64,000 bases of DNA, from assembly GCA_038503065.1 (NCBI GenBank), contig JBCAMK010000010.1:1674001-1738000 (forward strand), in the 5' to 3' direction. The position numbers and the translations under genes were made by a program. The DNA comes from Paragyromitra xinjiangensis (lineage: Eukaryota; Ascomycota; Pezizomycetes; Pezizales; Discinaceae). The first letter of the stretch is position 1. Each line of letters begins with the position of its first letter. The notes below the pieces were generated by a model that was not told the origin of the DNA, did no database searches, and saw nothing but the letters and a program-made list of their open reading frames with translations. This document shows positions 45,068 to 56,805 of the stretch, piece by piece.

Positions 45068-45853
45068 ATGTCGCAACCATGGGACTACATAGCTGTAAGC
45101 TCCCCCCCACCACCTTTACCCGATAACTCTCGTCACACCCCCCTCCATAATGTCCCACGATACTAACATTCGCGCGAAAAGAAAGTAGTCAACATCGGCG
45201 ACTCTGGCTGCGGAAAGAGCTCCGTACGAAATCCCCCTCCTCTACCCAATCCGCAGTCCGCTAACCATCCTCAACAGTTAACGATTCGCCTCTGCGAAGG
45301 TCGCTTCAACCCCTCCCACGACGTAACCATCGGTGTCGAATTCGGCTCCCGCATCGTCCCCTGCGACCCCACCAACTCCAAAAAGATAAAACTCCAAATT
45401 TGGGATACCGCCGGCCAGGAGTCCTTCCGCGCAATCACAAAGTCGTATTTCCGCGGCGCGACCGGCGCGCTTCTAGTCTACGACATCACCCGACGCGATA
45501 CTTTCTCGCATGTGCAAGAGTGGCTTGACGAGCTGCGGAGCGCCGCGGAACCCAATATTAGCATAATCTTGGTGGGGAACAAGAGCGATCTTGGCGAAGA
45601 GAAGAGGGAGGTAGCGAGCGAGGAGGCAAAAGAGTGGGCGGAGAAGAATGGGTTGAAGGCGTTTGTGGAGACAAGCGCAAAAACCGGTGATGGCGTCGAA
45701 CAGGCGTTTGTGGATGTTGCGGTCGAGATCTACAAAAATATTCGGGACGGGATCTATGATTTGAATGACAGAAGCCATGGGATCAAGACGAACACGGCGA
45801 AGGCAACACTGAGTATGGATGAGCAGACCAAAGTGAAGGGAGGTTGCTGTTGA
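45068..45853 (+). CDS. ypt4: Rab GTPase of the Rab2/Rab4 group (Ypt4-like)
   Basis: This is a small GTPase acting in endosomal or Golgi vesicle traffic. Exons are 45068-45094 (27 nt), 45182-45223 (42 nt) and 45278-45853, giving 214 aa. The second exon encodes almost exactly the P-loop (VVNIGDSGCGKSS). The other GTP-binding motifs are VTIGVEFGSR (switch I), WDTAGQESFR (switch II), GNKSDL and ETSAKT. The C-terminus is GGCC, for double geranylgeranylation. The N-terminus SQPWDYIAK and GCGKSSLTIRLCEGRF match fungal Ypt4/Rab4 proteins as I recall them, whereas YDLNDRSHGIK resembles Rab2. Subgroup assignment is therefore less certain than the family. Both introns are GT-AG, and the first has a TACTAAC branch site. 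The gene converges with RNase H2A. Confidence 0.93.
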
Positions 45854-46406
45854 TGGGTTGGATGAGTTGGATGGCGGATTAACCAGATTAACTGGGTTCT
45901 CTTCTTATATCTTTTGTTGAACTAGACACTGAAGGCTAGGGCTGGGCAATTGGGCTAAGGTTGCTTTTTTTTTTTTTGGGAGCTCGATTCGGTCTCTTGA
46001 GCAGGTTCTCGTCCCTTCCTCCTAAGGCGTACGAGTCGCTTGTAATGCTTTTTCTCTCTTTTTTTCGTTAGTATATGGCGCTGGAGGTCAATAGGGCACT
46101 ATTACATATTACAAGGTGTGGCGGTGTTTTCCTCCATCATTGAGGAAATTAATGATTATGAGCGGTTAGCTTCAAGACTTGAGCGAGAATCCCTTCTTCC
46201 AGGGAGGATAAGGGTATCATGTGTAATACAATACATCTTTTTGTGAATAAGTGTGACTTTTCCGCCATTGTTCATCATAGAATTCAGATATATAAAATAC
46301 AAAGTATAATTCTCATAACGCCTCCATGGACCCACAAATATAAACGTATTAATGGTAGTACAACAATCCAGGTATCACCAAATACCACTCTTCGTCCCCC
46401 CCACAC
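45854..46406. other. Convergent intergenic region (ypt4 / rnh201)
   Basis: Two 3' flanks. Contains a run of about 13 T near 45966-45979 and T-rich clusters on the plus strand that suit 3' end formation of ypt4. Confidence 0.5.
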
Positions 46407-47457
46407 TTAAAAATCTTGCATACCCGCACTCTTCCCATACCACCCTTGTACTCCCTTCCCATTTCCCTCCCCCATAAACCTCGTGATCGCCTGCTCTCCA
46501 TCCTCCAAATCATCCGCCCATTCTACACTGACCCCCACCGCCTTCGTCCCCTTCCCCCCCTCCAACAAATCCTTCGCCGTACTCCAACTAAACCTTGTCA
46601 TAGCAGGACTCCACCCAAAAACTGGATCCATACTCCCGCGCAACCACTGCTTCGTCCTCTCATCACCCGGATACCCCGTGCCCATCTCACCCCCCTTCAT
46701 ACTATAAGTCTCAACCAGCGCGTCTAGCGCCGCATCACGAGTAACCTTCGCGCACACAGACGCGGCAGACACAATCGGGTATATACTGTCTGCCTTCTTA
46801 CTCACCGTTACTGCCGCCATCGGAAATAGTTTCTGTAATCTCGTTTGGTACGATCCCGGGGGTCCTACTGTGTCAACGTATATCTCAGCAACGGGTACCC
46901 CCGCGGCAATGACGCTGGAGATGAGTGCGATTGTGGCGTCGAAGGCTTGTGCATTAAGGTTGTAGACGCCGGAGGAGGTCGAGCGGAGCATGCCAGAGGA
47001 GATGGCGGACGGAGAGATCGAGAAAGTTGACCAGCCGAGTTTAGTGTGTAGTGAACTTCCGGGAGTAACTAGAGTGCGGATTAAGGTAGAGCGGAAGGCG
47101 GTTTTTAGTTTTTTGGAGTCTGGGATAAGTTAGTGGTTATTCGAGCGTAGCATGTAAGCGTAAATTGAAGATAATCAACGAACCATCAAATTTGTGCTCC
47201 TTTAATATCGCGCTATCGCTCTTGAGACAGTATGCGACTCCGTACACCATTGGCCCTAACACAGGACCCCTCCCAGCTTCATCAACTCCTAGGATCACCG
47301 GCCCCTTGTCATTGAGGATTGCTTCGGGAATGGGAGAATGGTACACATATGACTCCCCGGAGGTGATTTTCGGGCGGTCGACGGATGGAAAATCGTCGAG
47401 AGATTCAACAGTGGAATCCTCCTGCTGAAAAGGTTCGGGGAAGCCGGCGTCAGACAT
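46407..47457 (-). CDS. rnh201: Ribonuclease H2 catalytic subunit A
   Basis: This is the catalytic subunit of RNase H2, which removes ribonucleotides and RNA-DNA hybrids in the nucleus. Exons are 47457-47184 and 47119-46407, giving 328 aa, with a 64-nt GT-AG intron. The DEDD catalytic set is visible: D and E in [15 protein letters not shown] in [13 protein letters not shown] and D in [10 protein letters not shown]. The intron joins HKFD to [10 protein letters not shown], which restores the conserved DSK motif. The C-terminal [13 protein letters not shown] and [15 protein letters not shown] match fungal homologues. The start ATG lies downstream of a promoter carrying the telobox-like AAACCCTAACCCT (47535-47547). 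Confidence 0.93.
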
Positions 47458-47636
47458 TGTCGGTCGTGTTAGGAGCGGTGAGGTTAAGTTGGAGTTTTGT
47501 GAGACGCGTAAATGGGGGCTTAGGGCGACGCGCCAAACCCTAACCCTTGGATAATATGGTAATTGCACGATTTTTAACTGGAAAGTTCATTATCGAAGTA
47601 TTTTTCTTGGTAATCCTTTGTTGGATTTGGGCACCG

Positions 47637-47750
47637 GTGTCTATGGTATAGTGGTATGCTTTAAGCTAGATTATCACGCAAACGACATGTGTGATGACAT
47701 GCTCGAGTGACCATCTATGAGTTAGGTTCGATTCCAATATTACCTATAGG
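47637..47750 (+). other. tRNA-like remnant (A and B boxes)
   Basis: TGGTATAGTGG (47644-47654) matches the internal A box and GGTTCGATTCC (47725-47735) matches the B box. They are 81 bp apart, which would require an intron of roughly 35-40 nt. The T stem pairs poorly and no 7-bp acceptor stem can be formed, so this is a decayed tRNA gene or chance resemblance rather than a functional tRNA. Confidence 0.3.
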
Positions 47751-50700
47751 AATTTATCGCTAGGTCAACCTTTAATGATCCCGAGGAAGAATTCGCAGGA
47801 AATTAAGGGCTTTAGGGTGTATATCATTAGCCCAACGTTTACTTCTAGCGCCACCCTCACCTGGCCCAAGTTAAGCCTTATCACTTCCCCTATTCTCACC
47901 CTCCATATCCATCGTTTCTCTCTCGATCGTTTTTCTCAAGGCATTTTTTACTCCAATAGATGATAGAATGTGATAGAAGGTGTAGAAACCTCTTCAGAGG
48001 AAAGAAAACCAGCACTAAGGGGAACAGCGAGTGCATGAAAAAAAGAATATGCATGCATAATAGCTGGCGAGAGAACAATTCTGCCTATAGGTGGAATGCA
48101 GAATGATTACCCGAAAATCCTTCTGCAAGTGCGGCGGGGTAGGATATCAACGATATCGAATCTTGTGACAACAACTCGAAGCTATGTGACTTGTACTCTA
48201 GAGCTTGCAGGTAGTTTCTGACCAGTTATGAAAGTTTCCCGCTTGTCACCCACAAAGAGACCAACTCCCCAATTCTCACACTCACTACCGAGATCGAACT
48301 CCTCCTCGGCCCGTTGCGGCCCCAAACACTACCTGTAGCGGTCACACCAAGCTCCATGAATCAAAACCAGGCCCCAGACCCACTCGAAGGCTCAGCTCGA
48401 GCAAGTTATGATTTAATTCGATCTAGGTAGAGCTCATGCCAAGAAATCTCAGCACTCGAATAAACGTTCCACGGTAATCATAATCATAGGCCTACCCTAC
48501 GTAGCTTACAACCCGATTCCCGTCGCCAGCTGATCCGCCTCAGCCCCCGCCCATCGGCTGGCTTTCGGGAGCGATTACAGCATCGTCCCGGGAAGCACCC
48601 GTATCGAGTGACAGGCCGCAAAGGCTTCCAATCAAACAAGCTTAGCTATTGTAAGTGAGTTTTTGCAAATGGGGACGGAGAGGACGGGTTGAAGTCCTGA
48701 GACAGCAATAATTGCAGATACCACAGATCAGGCATTGATTCAGCTGGTGATTGACGATGTAACGCCAGATGAATTCAACCTATTTCATCTTCCCAAGTGA
48801 AGCGAAGAGATGAAGGTTCAAAGCGAGGGGGGGTTTATAGTTGCACTAAAACTTTAATTCTCATATATACCATCTACGCTGAGTGATATATCATGCATCT
48901 GACTATCAAGGCCTCGGAATCACGCGACTTGGCCAACCTTTATATGAAGCCCCATAGTTTCGACCAGTAATTTTTTGGGTGTGTTCTCCGCTCCGCCAAG
49001 TCTTTCTCATTCGCCTCCTCCTCAGAAAAAGAAACTCCCTGTGAAAAAAAATCACTCCATGAAAATTTCGCTCATGACGGCACGAAGTACCGTACACGCA
49101 CCAAGAATTACTTAGTCAGAGTCTTGGGGTTAGTTGCCACGCCTTCTCGAGGCGAGTGTCTTTTTTTCTTTTTCCATTCTTTCTTTTTCCATTCTATGTC
49201 TATAACTATTGGCCTTAGGTTCCCGTCCCCTCATCACCAAGGTACCAACAGTATAGAATTTCCCGTCTTTGCGTAAATTCTCTAACATATAGTATTTAGA
49301 ATTCGGTCGATGAATCGTTTCTAGTGTGTGATTTGTTCAAGTTCATAACCGAGTGATTTCTCATGACTATAGTGGTTTGCTTTTCTTCGCAAAAGATATC
49401 CACCTGATTATTAGGTTATCTGGTGGGGGTTCGACCTACATACAATACCATAATGAAGGCGTTTTTCCCCTGCAGGGTGAAATAACTTCTACGTAGCAAG
49501 AATCCTTGACCGTACCGTGCATGCACGAGGAATCGTTAGCGCTTCTCCGGTACACACACGCAGGAAAGCCGTTATTCCCCCACATCACCGAGCGAGAAGC
49601 TAGGAACGATATGGGAGGTCCGACATAAATTCCCTCATTTCAGCATTAATCATCTATCTCTCGTTCGAAGGGTGGTGTATTTACCGGTACCGAAATTTTC
49701 ATACCAGGTGTGAGGGAAGTCGCAGGGTTAGGGTTGTGAGGTGAAGTGAAAGGAACACCGGAATAAAAAATTCAACTGCCTATCTATGTACCGGTACCTG
49801 TATGTTTACCCATATTTTACCCGGCAAATTTTGTAGAAGAGGACGGAGGTACATGTATGTACTCTATGTACGAGTAAGATCAATTGAATATGCCAACTCT
49901 AGTGTGGTCGCTGCAATGCAGGGAGCACGTTTACGCGCATACGGGTATGTACTTCTAGGCTGTGTGTTGCAATCGGGGAACTAGTAGTTAAGTTCCGTGG
50001 ACTTTAACTCTTGCAACACGGAGAACGAAGGTGACGATGAAGATTGGGTGTCTGAAATAAATAGTTAGAAATGGGACGAAATATGGTAGATACGGGGAGA
50101 GGATGCTCCGTGGAACGAGATGTGCACTTTGCTCGTAGTGGTTTGGTGATCATGCATGAGTCGGCAGAAGGGCAAGGTAGACAGGCAGGTCGCACACGCT
50201 GATCCGGTTCGGTTGGTTGATTCTGGAGTTCCAGAAGCCGAGTTAGAGATTCCATGACAAGGTTTCTTTTGGTCATGGGTCGTGATTGTCTGGGTGATTA
50301 ACATAAGCAGCGCACAAAAGAGGATTCGTAGCCGTGAACCTTAAAGCGCAAGAAATTTATTCGGACGGAAGTAGGAAGCAGAAAATACGTTTCCAGAGTA
50401 AGCCAGTGCCTAGAGCTAAAGAACATCAGTGGCTAAAGTTAGGTAGTAGTTCCAACGGCTTTGCCGACCGACTAGAGCGCCCTACGGCGGGAAACGAGTG
50501 ACCAGGGATTATGAGCGAAAGGGGGAAAGGGCGACAATGCACGAGGATCACCGCTGTTGTTCCCTGACAGACAACTTTTCTACTTTGACCTCATCCACGA
50601 ATTCCAGCTATCTCGCCATCTCGCGCGTGTGCGTTGGTGGATGTTGTTGCTTGTCTTTTTTGTTTCTACTGTGGGGGGGTAATATTTTCTTTCCTCTCAT

Positions 50701-51279
50701 CTCATTCCCTACCATACCGGAGCGTTGCCCTCCAAGTTCCTCTTCCTCCCACGTTGCTGTCCTAGTTCTTTGTTTGTTTCTCTTTTTCTTTGTGCACGGT
50801 GTAGTAAAAGTTATAAGCTTGTTCCTCGCTTCGTTTCAGAGTCCATCTCCCATCGAATAATTGCAGGCCGACACACAGATTCAGACATTACAGATAGACA
50901 GGACAAGGCAGGGGCCCGGAAAGCAACGCGAGAGGAGGTCCAAAGCCTAACAGCACGCAGCACACACTTCCTAGACGAATCTGAGCTAGGCTCGCATCTC
51001 CATCCCAGGCTGCGCCATCCCCGCTCCCAGAAACGTGGGCGGCTCTACTTCTGAGATCCGGTCTAAGCCAGAGCTTGCTGCTGGGGCTACTGCTGCTGGC
51101 TGCACGAGATTCCCTCTCTTCTCTCTACCACGGGCACCGCCTTAGTTGGGTGTACACGGCCACCACCAGAGCCCGTCCGCCTGTCTTCTCCGCCCACCGC
51201 GCGCCAGGATACATCCCGACAGTTTCTTTTTTTCTATTCTCTATCTGCGAAGTGCTGCAGCATCTCGCTCGCCAGCACC

Positions 51280-51480
51280 TTCTCTGTCTTTCTTTCCACC
51301 CTCTCTCTTTCTTTCTCTCACTTTCCTCCCACGCTCACTTTTTCTTTTTCCCTCTTACTCTCTGCATCCGATTCTCTGTTTCTTGTTCCTGCTTCTTTGT
51401 TACCTTCCCTACACTCCCTCTCCTGGTTACCCTCCGGCTGTGCTACTGCTGCCCCTAGACCCCTAACCCTCCCCTCCCTC
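51280..51480 (+). promoter_or_regulatory. Pyrimidine-rich tract upstream of the Ebp1-like gene
   Basis: Long runs of C and T on the coding strand (CTTTCTTTCTCTCACTTTCC and similar), about 400-600 bp upstream of the ATG. CT-rich tracts just upstream of transcription starts are a common core-promoter feature in filamentous ascomycetes. Confidence 0.4.
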
Positions 51481-51875
51481 CCACACACCACCCCCCCCAG
51501 CGTCATCCCGTCCCTTTCCTCCCCTCCAATACCATCATCCCGCTGCCCGCGTTTAAGCCGCACGGAAAAATAACCATTCTAGCACACTCTACCTCCACAC
51601 TTCTGATCCCACATACCACCACCTGCACAAAGCCCCCGACACGAACCTTCAATTTCAATTATTGTCTTCAACTATCATCCATCCCCGAACACGCTTCGAC
51701 ACCACAACGCTCGGACCGATAGGCTACCATTCATTCATCCAACCACCACCACCAAAAACTGAGGAGGAGGAGGAAAAAAGGAATTAATCATCATACTAGG
51801 TGCGGGAAGAAACCAGTAGATCGGATCAACCCACTCAGATTCCACAGTGCACACGCACAACACTTTACCGCTACC

Positions 51876-54310
51876 ATGGCCCACACCGCCGTCGCGTCCG
51901 CCTCGCCGGACGACGGTGAGGACATCGGCGCGCGTCTATTGAAGCTTAATCTACCACGAAAACCACTTATCATGGACAGGATATCGGGCCCACACGGGAG
52001 GCACTGCCGTCATGCCGAGTCGGAGAATTGTTGGTGCTATGAGTATATTACGTTATTAGACCGACCCGAGTACAAAGACAAATGGATTCCAGATAGCCCG
52101 GAGCCGCAGGAAATAAGGGTTTTAGTTAATGGTAATGGTTCTTCGAGAGAAGGATCTGGGAGGGATGGAAAGGATGGGGGAGTTGTTGGTGGAAGTGTTG
52201 CTACGGGAATGAACGGTGTTGTGAAGGTTCCGGAGAAGAAGAAGTTTAGTTTGGGGCAGTACAGAGATAAGAAAGCCGCTGGGAAGGTCCCGGCAAAGAC
52301 GAATCCCCTTCCTGCTGCTGCTGTTGTTGGGACTGGGTCAAAGAATTCTCCGGTCACGGCAGGGGACAAAAAGTTAGTTATTGTTTTTATTTTATTTTAT
52401 TCCCTCGTTCTCTGGTGGGTATAAGTGCAGTATGGTCTGCAGGATTTGGGACGCAAAAGTGCTGACTAAATTCGTGTAGATCCGTGGAGTCATCATTGGA
52501 TTCTCAGGAGACGGTACGGAACTCGAGAGAAGCTCGAAGAAGCCCCTCACGAGCACGAGACGAACCTTTGCCAAAGAAAAGACATCGAACACCTAGTCCT
52601 CTGCCGCCTCCCCCACCTCCCCCGCCTCCTGCACCACTTACTCCGAACCTTCCTCCATTACCTCCGCTGCTTAGTCCTACTCTTCCACCAGCCGTTGAAG
52701 AAGCGCTCGCCCAAGAAAATAGATCACGGGGTGTTACCAGAGAGGACGGCTACGAGAGTTCAAGTACCCTGAATAGCACACGCAAGCGGCCACGTGCCCC
52801 ATCTGATACTGAAAAGTTCAGCCGGAAGACAGTCGCGCCAGGCAAGAAACTGCCGAATTCTAGTACTAATACTCCATCCGCGCGTTCTCCCCGCCATGCC
52901 AACGTCTCTCCCATAAAGACTATTGGAAATAAGACCATTCCAAAAAGCGGTCTTGGCGGCAACATAACTCCTAAATCGGTTGCCTCAAAGACTGTGGGGA
53001 AGCGACCGGCGAGCCCAAAGCCATCTTCACCTTTACCGAGGATCCCGAAAACATCTTCGAAGTACCCACCGACGCCTGCAGGTACCTCAGAATCGGAAAA
53101 GAAGTCACGTATTGTGAAATTAAAATATCACAAACGACACGCAAAGAGTGTTGCGGCCTTACTACGGTTGAAACCTAACCCTGTGGTTAAGCGACCACGC
53201 CAAGACGATGATCACCACCTACCGGCACCAGCCGCCAAGCGACAGAAGGCACCAGAAAGCTTAACGGTCTCGGCTGCGTCGGGGAGATCGCCTGCTTTTA
53301 AGTCGCCAGCGTTGAAGGTACCAAAGGAAAGGGATTTGATTATGACCCCACCAAAGAAGACCAATGGCAACCCCGCTACAGCTGCAGTGAAAAGGACTGG
53401 TTCAGAAGGTCAACCTCAGACGCCTCACAAGGAAGAGAGGAACGGGATTGGGCGAAAGCCGCTTGATAATTCAACTCAGTCGAAGGTGGAACAGTTTAGG
53501 GGTGAATATCAGAAGTAAGTTAATTTCGACTAAGATTTTTTTTGCTTTCTGTTTGTTTTTCTGAAGCTAATTTTTTTTGCTGGAAGGTATGCAGAGTGGG
53601 GCAAGCGATCAAAGTACGAAGCAGATCGGACATTCAAGAGTCAAGCAGATGCAAGTATGGATAAAGAGAGATTCCATTACGCGACAGTAGTTGCGCTGGA
53701 CTCAGTGTTGTGCTACATTCTCTCCTTCATGTGCGAAGAGGAGGCCAAGGCACTCGAGCAGCGTTCCCCTCCAGTTGACATGTGGCGATCTATTGTCCCC
53801 TTATCTAAATTTGTTGCCGATAAAGCTGCTTCACATCCACCACTTCATGGCCTCTGCAAGCAGCTTGAAGCGACAATTCGGCAGCACCTCTTCGATATGG
53901 AAATCAATGTATTTGAGAAACTCCCGCTCCCAGACACGATTTCTAAAGCGCCGACTCCCGATTCGGGAACCAATGGAGTGTCAAATGACCGCGCAGCGTA
54001 TCTTAGGTACAAGACATCGATTATCAAGGAAGCTCGCGAGCTGAAAGACTGTTGGTTGGAGGGGACACGGCACCTTACGCACGACGACATCCAGAACCGC
54101 TTTCCACAAACGTTCGCTCAGCGTGCGAGGAAATTTGTTGATCCTGCAAATGTGACGCCCCGGGTCGGAAAGTATAAGCATCAGTTTCAACTTCCGTTAC
54201 ATCGGAATACGACTATGCTCGAAGCTCTTAATTTTGGGTTTTTGTTCCTGCAGGAGTGGGTTGCGGCGGAGGGAATACGGTTCCAGAGCAAGCTCGTTGG
54301 ATGTTTGTGA
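51876..54310 (+). CDS. ebp1: Ebp1-like Ell-binding protein (super elongation complex candidate, 751 aa)
   Basis: Exons are 51876-52372, 52480-53514 and 53587-54310, joined by GT-AG introns (107 and 72 nt; the first has GCTGACTAAA as branch site). The N-terminus has a conserved-looking segment with clustered His and Cys (HGRHCRHAESENCWCYEY), then about 400 disordered residues rich in P, S and K with a run of ten prolines. The C-terminal domain (about residue 511 onward) starts YAEWGKRSKYEADRTFK and continues with helical ALDSVLCYILSFMCEEEAK. This resembles the C-terminal homology domain of fungal Ebp1 and animal AF4/FMR2 proteins, which pair with Ell to stimulate RNA polymerase II elongation. 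The gene structure is secure; the functional name rests on recalled family resemblance. Confidence 0.6.
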
Positions 54311-56100
54311 AAAGAGTATATGAGTGGGGTGAGAGGAGGAAGGAGGTCGGATTGATTGATTTAGGCGCATTATTACTAATGATCTTTTCCCTTATCTCTC
54401 TTGTATCTTTGTTTTTCTTCAAAAATCGGTGTTGGATCCTGGGGGGTTGTCTCTTTTTGCTTTCTGACCTGCCATACAAGGGAGTTTTTGTGTCATACAT
54501 TTCCTTTCTATCCTCTTTACATTTTGCCACCCCGTACAGCGTTAATTCCCAGGTTCTACTTTTTTCTCTTTTTTTCGTTCTGCATAGCTCACATACTGGG
54601 TTTGGCTGGCCGGTGGGCTTGGATAAGCAGGCGGGTATCTGCGGTAGGAAGGGGTAAAAGCGACTAAGCGCTTATGTTTTACGATTTTTTTTCTTATTTT
54701 CAGTTTTTCGCGTACAGAATATCGTTTCTTCTCTTTCTCTCACAACTTGAAATATGCGAGTTTTTATATTCTCTTGCAGGCCGAGACTCGCTCGGTGTTT
54801 GTTGGAGTATCATTTTTTTTCTTTTTTGACTCCCTACTATTTCATGGGTTTTTGTTTGGGGGTTGAATTTTTCCTGGAAGGGTTTCTGCTTTTGTTTTGT
54901 AACTATTACATCTTACCGACACATACTTACCTTTACCTCTTATCACGCCGATTGGTTACTTACTCTACGATAATCTTTATTGTTTATTATCTACTACCTA
55001 CTTTATGAGGGGTGGAGATTGTCGGTGGAGGTAGTTACAAAATTCCTTTCTCTTTCCTTATAGCTTACTTTCTGCTTCTTTCTACCCTACCCTGTTTTTC
55101 TGGGTGTGAGCGGAATAGGGATAACCTTTTCTCCTTTCGAAACTTGGTTTTACTTGTTTTCTCTTGGGCCTACTGCGGGGATTGGGGGCGTACTTCGTGT
55201 TTATACTTATAGGTGGATATATTATTCTCTTTTGTCCGGAGGGTTTTTTCACATAGACGAAGCGTTATGAAGTGCTTACCTACCCTGTTACCTTGGTTGG
55301 TCTATCTTGATTTTCTTTTCTTTTCTGTTTAGTCCGCTGAGATGGATGGATTAGGATTAGGGGGTGGAAGGGTTTTGTACTATATCCATTTCCTTTGTAT
55401 TTAGGTGCCTGGCGAATGAACTCAAGTATTCACACCGGTATGAATATGTCAACGACCTTGGTGTTTCGTAGGTAGGGATGTGAGCCACCATATGCAGCGG
55501 TAATCGTATGATCAGGAAAACGAATGATAGTGTCATTCGCTTGCTCGCTTGCTCGGTTGGTCTTGTTGGGTTGGAAGCAGCGACTAGGAAATGCGTGATA
55601 GTCTGTCTGGAGGTATTTTAGCTGAAAATAAATTTTTCTAGGGTCGAGTGAGAAGTTACGTATGAATAAACTACTGGTTCCCCCGCTTAATAGGGTGATT
55701 GATAGATATTACCCAGCTTGACTCTAATATCCTACTACTTTGCAGTAGAGAACTGAAGCAAAGCCTTAAGCTGAGAGCATTGCTGATGTACAGAAGACGA
55801 GTGATGGGAGATGGTCTGCTCGGCCAAACGAAGCTTTGTGCTGGATGAGCAGGGAAATTAATCTTAGCAGTTGGGTCCTAGTATCCGTTGGATAGGTTTT
55901 CATGTTGGAGAACGAAAGAAGTTTCGAGCGGGACGCCGCAGGCAAATGCTGAAACGCCAGGTCAACCTGGCTTCAAGGTGAAGCAACCAATACACCCTAT
56001 AAAAACAGCTTGCAGGAGTCCCTAATTCCCCTCATATCAATTATCAACTACTTACAATAACCATTAACCTATCCCCAAAGCCTCCTAACCGAAACAAATC
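54311..56100. other. T-rich intergenic gap (1.8 kb)
   Basis: The first kilobase is very T-rich on the plus strand, and its open frames are low-complexity Phe/Leu/Ser translations. It is probably the long 3' flank of the Ebp1-like gene. No repeats were recognised. The right end is the promoter of the small coiled-coil gene. Confidence 0.5.
55998..56005 (+). promoter_or_regulatory. TATA box of the 115-aa coiled-coil gene
   Basis: TATAAAAA lies about 100 bp before the ATG and is followed by a C/A-rich leader, a well-formed fungal core promoter. Confidence 0.6.
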
Positions 56101-56448
56101 ATGGGCAAAACTTCCCCTCCTCCAAGGACTGCTAAATCTATCCGCATCGATAACCTCAATAACAGAATTGCTGGCACCGCAGACCTCATTGAAAAAGCTC
56201 AAGCCAACATCCAGGATATGAAGACACAAATTCAGACACGCATTAAGCTTCGGGCGGAGCTTCTCGAGTCGATCCGTGAATATTCTGATTATAAAGATCA
56301 CGTTAATAAGGATCGTAAGGCTTTCGAACAAGAAATTACTGAAGCGAAGGCTAGTATTGCAGAGCTCGAAGATTCTGTTGCAGAATGGACAACGGAAATT
56401 AAGATTTTGCAACTCAAGCTGAGCTACGCTGAGCAGATGCCTACGTAG
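56101..56448 (+). CDS. Short coiled-coil orphan protein (115 aa)
   Basis: Not recognised. After a short basic head (GKTSPPPRTAKSIR) the whole protein reads as one amphipathic helix with heptad-like hydrophobic spacing (RIDNLNNRIAGTADLIEKAQ, IQTRIKLRAELLESIREYSD, EITEAKASIAELE, IKILQLKLSYAE). A TATA box about 100 bp upstream supports expression. The interrupted locus at 43796-44188 encodes a clear paralogue along most of the length, so this is a small gene family, of which this copy is intact. Single exon. Possible roles as a dimerising adaptor are speculation. Confidence 0.7.
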   Translation: MGKTSPPPRTAKSIRIDNLNNRIAGTADLIEKAQANIQDMKTQIQTRIKLRAELLESIREYSDYKDHVNKDRKAFEQEITEAKASIAELEDSVAEWTTEIKILQLKLSYAEQMPT

Positions 56449-56805
56449 GCCCGCGGCGCCTGGTACTAAGTGTCTTTCCTCATAGAAGTTTGTTTATTCA
56501 TGTTTGCGTGAGTTTTGTTTAGATATCTACTTGGTATGTTGATATTACGGCCTGTAGAATTTAGATTACCGGTTTCAACACGGTAAATACATGCGCTATC
56601 ATCATCCAATCCTGATAGGACTGGTTGTAAAGGGTGAAAGATAAATTGGATGAGGAGATTGACAAAAAATTTCTGCCCTCTTTCTGCGGTTTGAGCTATT
56701 AAGTTACTAGAGATGAATCAGGCTGCAAAAAAAGAATGCTAATATTACTAGTAGGGGTCATAGTTATCGGCCCTCGACTTCCCCACAAAATTTTTGGGCA
56801 GTGGT
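56449..56805. other. Convergent intergenic region (coiled-coil gene / rrp4)
   Basis: About 360 bp of AT-rich 3' flank. Nothing recognised. Confidence 0.5.

Larger units (their letters stand above)
47458..51875. other. Largest intergenic gap (4.4 kb)
   Basis: No convincing protein gene was found. The gap holds the rnh201 promoter with a telobox, a tRNA-like remnant (about 47637-47750), a reverse-orientation AGGGTTAGGG (49724-49733), one TACATGTA (49850-49857) and another CCCTAACCCT (51461-51470). The last kilobase is strongly pyrimidine-rich and is probably the long leader and core promoter of the gene at 51876. Open frames in that tract are low-complexity Ser/Leu/Phe translations of CT runs. 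Confidence 0.5.

Noticed and set aside
48270..48330. GTTCGATC sequence resembling a tRNA T arm
   Set aside because: Only a partial B box; no A box or acceptor stem.
50498..51466. Overlapping frames of 106-127 codons
   Set aside because: They are Leu/Phe/Ser/Pro translations of pyrimidine-rich leader DNA in different frames, without motifs.
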